Origin: Pyrenopolyporus hunteri
Lineage: Eukaryota; Ascomycota; Sordariomycetes; Xylariales; Hypoxylaceae
Assembly: GCA_902806595.1 (NCBI GenBank)
Contig: CADCXC010000009.1
Coordinates: 1,488,001-1,552,000 of the forward strand
DNA length: 64,000 bases
Direction: 5' to 3'
In this document: positions 57,573-64,000 of the stretch, in pieces
How positions within the stretch are numbered: the first letter of the stretch is position 1
Layout of the letters: the number at the start of each line of letters is the position of its first letter
Notes under the pieces: generated by a model
The model's database searches: none
What the model was told of the DNA's origin: nothing
Seen by the model: only the letters and a program-made list of their open reading frames with translations
Program-made: the position numbers and the translations under genes

Positions 57573-59084
57573 GGTTGGTCACGACGATCGAAACATGAGC
57601 ACTATTAAAAACCACGAGGCAAAAGTGGGAAAGGGAAAGGAAGAAGGGGAAAGAAAGAAAGACGAGATCTAGGTAAGATGTCGGCTACGGGTGGGCTGGA
57701 GCGCCGTCTGTCTTATGGGAACCCCTTGGCGGTTAATCCTTACAGGACTAAATCTATACCGAGATGAAGTATGGGAGACATGGCAATTGGCTAGTTCTAT
57801 TTCTGCTGAATCTCAGGACCTTGCCCTATAAGCCTCATCAGCTCTTGTTTGGCGTTACGTAGGATGCAGTAGCGCCGTGGTGCCGGATGTGGATGCGGTG
57901 AGATGCGCGAAGGATCCGGTAGGCTCCGGGGCGGTTCTGTTCCAGTCCAGACCCTTTTCCGGGGTGCCATAGGGGATTGTATTTCTAAGAATCGCTACTT
58001 TGATAATAAGTGAGAAGTATGGAAACTAGGAGGCAACTATGCCTTTAAAGGAGGACATACGATAATATCTACTCGAGAGGCTGTTTGCACTTGTTGGATA
58101 GCAATGGCGATAGTAACCCTTGTAGACCCCGAGGAGACTTGTATCGAGCAATGGGTGCGGCTGACCCCCTTTCCGTCCCAGTGATGAGCGGGCATGCAGA
58201 GTTGCCGTGTTAGTCTGTTGTATTCGTTGAATATCTAGAACACAAGCTATTAGTTATATGATGATTAAATTCAATCGGACTTCTAGCCAAAACCTGCTTG
58301 TTATTAAGGACGAACGTCTTTTAAAAGCTGGTTAGAATATTTCCTTCTCTCCCTCGCTGTCAATAATGGATGAGTCGGCTGGTAAACAGGATTTCATTTC
58401 GGGGTTCGCTAAGGCTTTCCGGGCTGCAAAGCCCCCAAATTACCTGCATAGTAGCTGAGTTGCTACCATGTAACTTGTACGGTACTAAATAGGTAGTTCG
58501 GGTTCAGCTCGACCCCCTGCAGTGAGCAAGCTATACTCTGCCAAGCGCGGCAGTGAGTCGACTAGCAGCGAGCGATAGGGCTGAGCACTGGTTAGTGGCG
58601 CCTAATAGCGCGAGTCTAGCGAATTCGATTAGGAGGTAGTAGGTATTGTACATAGGCATCTTGGTACCCTCTGACCGATACAGCTTCGGTGAGAGGAAAC
58701 GCCAAAATATCCTCTCTATGTAACGGATGAAGGGGTATTATAGGTACCTAGGCATGCTTTGGACGAGAAGCTTTTGTACCACACCGACAGAGGTGGTAGA
58801 GGACTGTAATCATTCAAGTATTTCAGCATCCTCCATGTGCATAAATTAAGGTCAGGGGTCCGTTGCTTTTCCGGGTTGATCTACCTGAAAATGCAAAAAT
58901 GCGGCCGGAACAGATTAATAATACGCTGAGCGTTTGGCGATAATAGGTCCAATGAGGGAATAAAGGATCAAGCCACCGTTGAACTCTTATGTGACAGGTA
59001 TTATCTTACCCCTGACCTCCCAAGATCGAAATGTTGACTCTTATATCTTCGCTTATGAGATCTGTCCGCTAGTGGGCGTGGTCT
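57573..59084. other. Intergenic spacer
   Basis: No supported gene in 1.5 kb. A purine-rich tract (57617-57668) lies next to the preceding gene start, and a TATAGGTACCTAGGCATG motif lies near 58738-58756. Confidence 0.5.
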
Positions 59085-60279
59085 TCACTCCGTCCCGTCC
59101 TCCGTTATTGACTTTCCCACGAATCGAACTTCGACCGGCGTGTCGGGTGTCGATAATTTCTCCAGCTCTTTTTCGAATGCCTCCTTTTCCTTTTCGTCAT
59201 ACCATCCCAGGACCTCGATGACCTTGGGTGGCCGAATCTCCCATGAGTAACCTACGATGCCAGGATCTACCAAGGACTCGATCACATAACCAGCCAATCT
59301 GCAACACCCCATGGCACAATAACACTCTTCTAGACTGATCTGAACCCGGTCCAGCATCCAACCTTTCATCTCCTGTACACGCTCGTGCCATCCGTTCAGC
59401 ACAGATTCCAGCTTAACTTCGTGCAGCCTGTGCATGTATACGTCTAAACCTCGCTCTCGGGCATTCCCCGTATTCACGTGCGTGAGTAGCTGTGGTAGGA
59501 TGTTTCCTTGTCGACTGATCTGTATCCTATAATCGTAGTCCGAACCACATTCGTCTCGCATGTCAAATGCGTGGCTAATGTCTCGCAACTGACTGCAGTA
59601 GGGTGGGACGCTTGCATCCTCGTAATACATTGGGAACTGTATAGGGCCGAATGGGAAGACGAATCGGTTGCGCCCATAAAAGATGGCTGTCGCCTCGACT
59701 TGGACCGTCGTGCTTACACCGCAGATCAAACCTATCCTTTGCCCGTATAAGCTCCCCCAATCACTTGGAAGTCCTTCATAACGTCGGCGTAGGCGGCCGC
59801 GGCGGTCGACAGCGCATCCGATGTCATATTTTATCCCGTAGTCCGAATCGGAGTTTGGCATGAAAACAGTCCCCTTCACCAGGCGGTACTCATAGATCAT
59901 ATCACGAATCTCACGGGGCAGATGCACTACGGTGCCCAAAATTAGCGCATTTCTCCCCTAGTTCCACAACGACTCAAAGATTCAGGCGGGGCTTCAACTT
60001 TCCTCTTTCGGATTCTAAATGGATGCTATGGTAGATGATTTAAAACCCTTACTTACTGAAGCCATGGAATTCAGGATTTCCGCTCCTGTACGTAAGTCGG
60101 AAGTCCTCGGGGTCTTCTTGGGCCCTATCCCCTTTCCTCTCGTTGGCCTTCCACGCCCAATATTCTGCGAGACGGGTTGCCCAATCCTTGGTGCGTTCTA
60201 CTGCGAGGATCTCCGCGTATCGGTTGGGAGGCGAACCCGCCATCTCCCACTTTCTAGCCTGCTCAAGAGTGACGGCCAT
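59085..60279 (-). CDS. 2EXR / F-box-like domain protein
   Basis: Two exons: 60057-60279 (N-terminal 74 residues, MAVTLEQARKWEMAGSPPNRY...) and 59085-59926. The 130-nt intron has a perfect donor (A|GTAAGTAAGG), branch GCGCTAAT and acceptor CCGTAG. The split codon forms the Met of MHLPREIRDMIYEY, giving 354 residues. LPREIRDMIYEY is the diagnostic opening of the fungal 2EXR/F-box-like domain, continuing with CGVSTTVQVEATAIFYGRNRFVF, the matching second half. The N-terminal exon is charged (WAWKANERKGDRAQEDPEDFRL) and not part of the usual domain. The protein ends in a charged tail. 2EXR proteins are very numerous in filamentous fungi and mostly uncharacterised. An in-frame ATG at 60402 could extend the N-terminus, but the ATG at 60279 has better context (GCACGATGGCC). 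Confidence 0.75.
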
Positions 60280-60768
60280 CGTGCGTACCAGAAACTCGCG
60301 TAATGTATATCGGGAGGAAAGGCGAGGAAGTAAGAAATTGTAATGGCGCCGCGCTCTTCGGTTTATGATTTGGAGGTCTGCGAGGCTTAGCAGTAAAAGC
60401 AAGGGTTCTCACAGGCAGCGACGCGTATAGGCTATTAATAGGTAGGTAGTTATTTCACGGGCTGTGGCGGCCCATAAGGGCCACTTTGCCAAAATCAAAA
60501 AAATGAGTTTTAGCTATGCTTATTATGGAAGCATAGCACAGACCTATCGACTTATAATTGCTAAAGGAGTACTTGAAATTTGAATATTTCATTAATGAAA
60601 TTACAGATCATGACGACCTTATCAAATTTCTATTGATATGACTAGCTTTAGAAGTTAGCGATTACATCCGTATGAACTTTCAATTAAAGAATTTACTCAC
60701 ATGTATAATTTTCGCTTTTTGAATTTGAGAGAAGGTATGGAAATGAGCCTATTCGCACATATGGGCTA

Positions 60769-60826
60769 TATGAAGAAAGTAAGTATGAAGAAAGTAAGTA
60801 TGAAGAAGTAAGTATGAAGAAGTAAG
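60769..60826. repeat. Four tandem copies of a 14-15 bp unit
   Basis: TATGAAGAAAGTAAG twice, then TATGAAGAAGTAAG twice: two 15-base and two 14-base copies differing by one A. Confidence 0.9.
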
Positions 60827-60942
60827 GATTGGCGGTATTGTCATTTGTACGAGAAATCGTATTCTAGGAAGAATTGTATTCCAAGAAGAATTGTATTCTA
60901 AGAAGAATTGAAGCTATCCCCATAGTAGGCGAACCACCTAGG

Positions 60943-60999
60943 TACCTAGGTAGGTAGGTAGGTAGGTAGGTAGGTAGGTAGGTAGGTAAGTAGGTAGGT
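60943..60999. repeat. (GGTA)n microsatellite
   Basis: A run of GTAG/GGTA units, beginning with the palindrome CCTAGGTACCTAGG. It has the opposite orientation to the TACC run that follows. Confidence 0.9.
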
Positions 61000-61069
61000 A
61001 TCTACCTGCTGCGGGAATAGCTTCAATTCTTCTTAGAATACTATTCCTCGTACTAAGCTAGCCATGCCA

Positions 61070-61200
61070 ACTACCTACCTACCTACCTACCTACCTACCT
61101 ACCTACCTACCTACCTACCTACCTACCTACCTACCTACCTACTTACCTACCTACCTACTTACCTACTTACCTACCTACTTACCTACTTACCTACCTACCT
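61070..61200. repeat. (TACC)n microsatellite
   Basis: About 130 bases of CTAC units with occasional CTTA variants, the complement of the GGTA run about 70 bases upstream. Together the two can form a large hairpin. Confidence 0.95.
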
Positions 61201-61875
61201 TCATTCTTACTAAAGTTATGACTTACCTAGAAATCTACACTGATTTCATCTATTATATTACAGTACACTCCTAGGAAAATAGCCCATCTATACGCATATA
61301 TATTCGTAAAACAAGAATGTACCGGTCTATGAATGGCCAGTGCTGTAGACCTTACCCTTTTAGGAAGTATTCGACCTCAATTTTTGATTTTGGCAAAGTG
61401 GCTCTAATGGGCCACCGTACGGGCCCTATTCCGCGCCAAGTTTAGTGGATTTCAATCATTAAGACCCAACAACACAGCAGACCTATTCCCATGATGTAAA
61501 GGGGAAATACACAGTGTCGCGACATTATCAAGCTCTCTTTCGGGCAGATAATCGCCGATAGCCTATCGAAATATAGAATTGGGAAGCAGATCACATTGAG
61601 CATTGGCAATTTGGGCGTACGAACAATCAACATTACAGCCACGTTCAGACCGGAATCGTAAAGGTAGGATCACAATTCCCCAAAATTAACGACCGAGAAC
61701 ATGCACGCATTGATTGATACAGACGTTGATTGATACGGCGCTAACAGATGTTATTCTAATGGAGATCCAGGCAGAAATGAGCGAGATCAACTAGCCCAAA
61801 TGCAAACTCAGACTATCTCATCGCCGCATATATTCCATCGGGGCCCATCTTCCTTTCTGGTCGTGCCATATCTAC

Positions 61876-63511
61876 CTAGACATAGACGTAACAGAACAGC
61901 CCATTATTTCCGCCGAGCTGGTCGTGAGTCTCAACGAGCTGAATCGGAGGGCCGAGCCATTTCATGTCAACCGCGGTCTCCCAGGGATTCGCCGCCCGCT
62001 TCCCTCCGTGGCCTGGCATTGGAATGGTTTGGTTGACGAACGGGAGGGTGTACAGGCGATTCTCGGGGTCCTGCATCTGCCAGATCCACCAGAGGCGGTC
62101 CAGTGCGGTATGGTGGAAGTAGAAGAGAGGGTCGCCGGGAGAGGTCATAGGGTCCCCGCCCGGGTCGACGGCGGCGACGTAGTGGCCTGCCGTGTGGATC
62201 TAGTTTCAAAGGAGTCAGTTTTAAAACTCATTATTCGTGACTGGAATAGAAGTGGAAAACTCACCCCCCAAGGATAGGGATCATTCTTCGGCGGCGGCGT
62301 TCCCAACAATGTGTTGTAGAAGGTATCAATGTTGGCGCTTTCAGTGAGAAGCTTCAGTGCACGGTCTGCCGTGGCCCCCATGATCGCGTCGCGGTTTATA
62401 TCGCGGCGTAGGCAGCGCGGATTCAGGCCCGTGCCGTCAGACTTCGGGTTCTTGGCAACACCCTTCGCCGTCGACATTGAGGTAGGTCCGAGGTTAACGA
62501 CCATGCTGCTACTGTGTTAGCTATCCTCACTTGATCTCAGAACTGCTAAGTGTAGGTCGAAAGAAAGGATGGTAACGGACTCTGAGAAGGGGCCCGAGGT
62601 AACGCAGCCGCCGCCGCCGCCGGACTTGATAATGTTAGGAGTTCGTCCGGGCTGGGCGACACCCTTGTAGAGAGGTTCCGGCTCTCCGTTACCGCCGATA
62701 CTAGAAGCATTGCCATTGAGCAACGGAGAATTAAACGGATCCTCAGCGTAGCGGTCGTAATTCATGTACTACTAAGAAGTGAGTAATGGAACTCCGATTC
62801 AGGGGTGTTGAACTTTGACGTACGGGCTGGTATCCGGTGTACCCGCATTCCTCACGAAGAGCTTTCTCAAATAGCCAGACATAGTATTTATGGGCGCCAA
62901 ACAGGTGAAGGTTGTCACTTGATCTCTGTTAGATTTTAAACAGCCCAGGAGAGATTGTTGTGAAAAATAGGTACGCATGTAACTTACTGTAACCCCATCG
63001 CGTTCTGAATATGAAATAGGACGAAATCTTCATAACGGGATTTGACCCCCGGATATTTTGTGCTGTCGGCTTTGGGGGGTAACTTGTTCAAGCACATTAT
63101 CGCGGCGTTATACTCCTGCCTCATCTCCTCAGAAAGGTCGCTCCTATTTTATGTTAGCATGGATAAATTTCAAGAGCGTTATGAGAATAGAGGACGGACC
63201 ATTCTCTGCGTACGACCGCATTTTCCAACGTGCAACCATTGTTCGTGTTTGAAGCGATCTTCTGAGCCAACCACTCGTCGACCTTGGGCATGGTATCCTC
63301 TTCGAGTAGATCAACAACATCGAGCGGGTAGACGGGGTTACGAATTCTAGATAAATTCGCTCGGTTAGTCCAGTAAAGATAGGATCCTGGAAAGATTCGG
63401 AACTTACATTTCTATCTTCGATTTCCAATCGCTACGGGGCGCCTTCACTGCTGCCGCTGTGACTCCCGTGAGGAGCGAGGGCAGCAGGAGAGCACTTTGG
63501 ATGGTCCGCAT
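61876..63511 (-). CDS. Secreted tyrosinase (type-3 copper, common central domain)
   Basis: A copper mono-oxygenase/catechol oxidase-type enzyme. Seven exons: 63408-63511, 63200-63346, 62988-63143, 62824-62917, 62581-62768, 62265-62505 and 61876-62199. All junctions are in frame, giving 417 residues. The signal peptide is MRTIQSALLLPSLLTGVTAAA. CuA ligands: His128 (FVLFH), His136 (created across intron 3) and His145 (GAHKYY). The 9-residue spacing of the last two is right for the family and supports the AAG acceptor at 62918. CuB ligands: His312 and His316 (HTAGHY), then His339/340 (FYFHHTALDRLWWIWQ). Other family blocks are NGCTLENAVVRREW, EKALREECGYTGYQP, GPFSDMVVNLGP and NPRCLRRDIN. The usual WHR after the CuA third His is replaced by AHK. 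Role in melanin or phenol oxidation is inferred. Confidence 0.93.
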
Positions 63512-64000
63512 GGTGAAGCAACCTGCCTAGGGGCTGAGCTCGAGATGTCCGACGACTACCTCTAGGATCTCTACGACTAGGAGGTTTTCAAGGAGATATA
63601 TATAACCCGAATTCCCCATGGCGGCTCAATAAATTGATTTATGTTTAAACCTTGCACCTCCGCACGGCACTTGCGGTGACAGCCGTATTAGGATAAATTT
63701 CATTTACGCGACCAATGACACCTATGTTCAATATATTTCGTCCCGGGTAAAGGATCAGCAATGAAAATCATGAAGAAGGCAATTGCTGGAAACGAGACGC
63801 ATCATTCATAAGCATAACATGGGACAGTTAGGTATTACGCGCTTTGAGGAAAATGCCGAAGAATGGCAACATCGAGTGCAACAACTAGGGTCCCAGAAAG
63901 TAACGGAAGGTGGAGAGGCGAGCCTCTTAGAGGGTAAGGCCAGAAACATATTCGACTCGTGGTTGCCATGAACGTTCATAAGCTGAAGTCACTGCTATAT
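63512..64000. other. Intergenic edge, tyrosinase promoter side
   Basis: The tyrosinase promoter lies here. On the minus strand TATATATCTCC (complement at about 63594-63604) is a candidate TATA about 90 bases upstream of the ATG. A 62-codon + frame (63783-63971) is unrecognised and may be chance. Confidence 0.45.

Larger units (their letters stand above)
60469..61413. mobile_element. Non-autonomous element with 33-bp terminal inverted repeats (MITE-like, 945 bp)
   Basis: The left end, GGCCCATAAGGGCCACTTTG at 60469, is the inverted copy of the right end at 61381-61413; the 33-base termini match at 31 positions. No transposase frame lies inside. The interior is AT-rich and contains tandem repeats (60769-60826; 60861-60911), a shorter internal inverted repeat (60847-60920 against 61013-61055) and two opposed (GGTA)/(TACC) microsatellites. 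I cannot define a target-site duplication by eye. Confidence 0.7.

Noticed and set aside
61070..61200. Regular repeat that might suggest an array such as CRISPR
   Set aside because: It is a pure tetranucleotide microsatellite with no spacers, in a eukaryotic genome.
1..64000. tRNA and rRNA genes
   Set aside because: I looked for clear A/B-box and T-loop patterns on both strands and saw none convincing; a covariance search would be needed to exclude them.

Overview
The window is nuclear DNA from a filamentous ascomycete (Pezizomycotina). Genes are split by short introns (48-133 nt, a few longer) with GTRNGT-type donors and CTAAC/CTGAC branch sites. The gene set is typical of such fungi: a GH6 cellulase, a But2-type secreted protein, a tyrosinase, a Uds1 septation protein, a kinesin-3 and a 2EXR protein. 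Intergenic DNA is peppered with a TAGGTACCTA / (GGTA)n motif. Sordariomycetes is my best guess, but that is inference.

Layout. 1.7-3.3 kb (+): FAD-dependent polyamine/amine oxidase with an uncertain 5' end. 3.7-4.2 kb: a large foldback repeat with transition-only differences. 4.9-5.2 kb (-): relic of a zinc metalloprotease. 5.2-8.7 kb: gene-poor. 8.7-10.1 kb (+): secreted GH6 cellulase. 11.1-12.6 kb (+): Mae1-type dicarboxylate transporter whose splice junction is one base out of frame. 13.7-14.1 kb (+): But2-like secreted protein. 15.0-15.5 kb (+): orphan protein. 16.3-21.6 kb (-): kinesin-3 (Unc104/KIF1). 22.9-25.1 kb (-): leukotriene A4 hydrolase/aminopeptidase. 25.1-32.9 kb: an almost 8 kb gene-poor tract. 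32.9-35.2 kb (+): Uds1 septation protein. 35.2-39.3 kb: intergenic, with a 60-bp tandem duplication. 39.3-40.0 kb (-): RING-like/ankyrin protein. 41.6-44.0 kb (-): an orphan gene I reconstruct as eight small exons. 44.8-45.9 kb (-): proteasome alpha-1 subunit (Scl1). 46.9-48.2 kb (+): WKF-domain nucleolar-type protein. 48.7-49.6 kb (-): claudin/SUR7-like four-TM protein. 52.1-53.3 kb (+): SIS-domain sugar-phosphate isomerase-like protein. 54.5-54.9 kb (-): small secreted orphan. 56.3-57.6 kb (-): single-pass glycoprotein. 59.1-60.3 kb (-): 2EXR protein. 60.5-61.4 kb: non-autonomous terminal-inverted-repeat element full of microsatellites. 61.9-63.5 kb (-): seven-exon secreted tyrosinase.

The genes do not form an obvious cluster or operon. 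They mix housekeeping functions (proteasome, kinesin, LTA4H, WKF, Uds1) with secreted or accessory functions (cellulase, tyrosinase, But2 protein, amine oxidase) separated by repeat-rich spacers. I see no clear secondary-metabolite or novel defence system. The most novel items are the eight-exon orphan gene, the two inverted-repeat elements, and several gene-level oddities: the transporter frame slip, the tyrosinase with a changed CuA motif, and the 10-nt first coding exon of scl1. Coordinates of spliced genes come from reading splice signals by eye and checking that every junction keeps frame.
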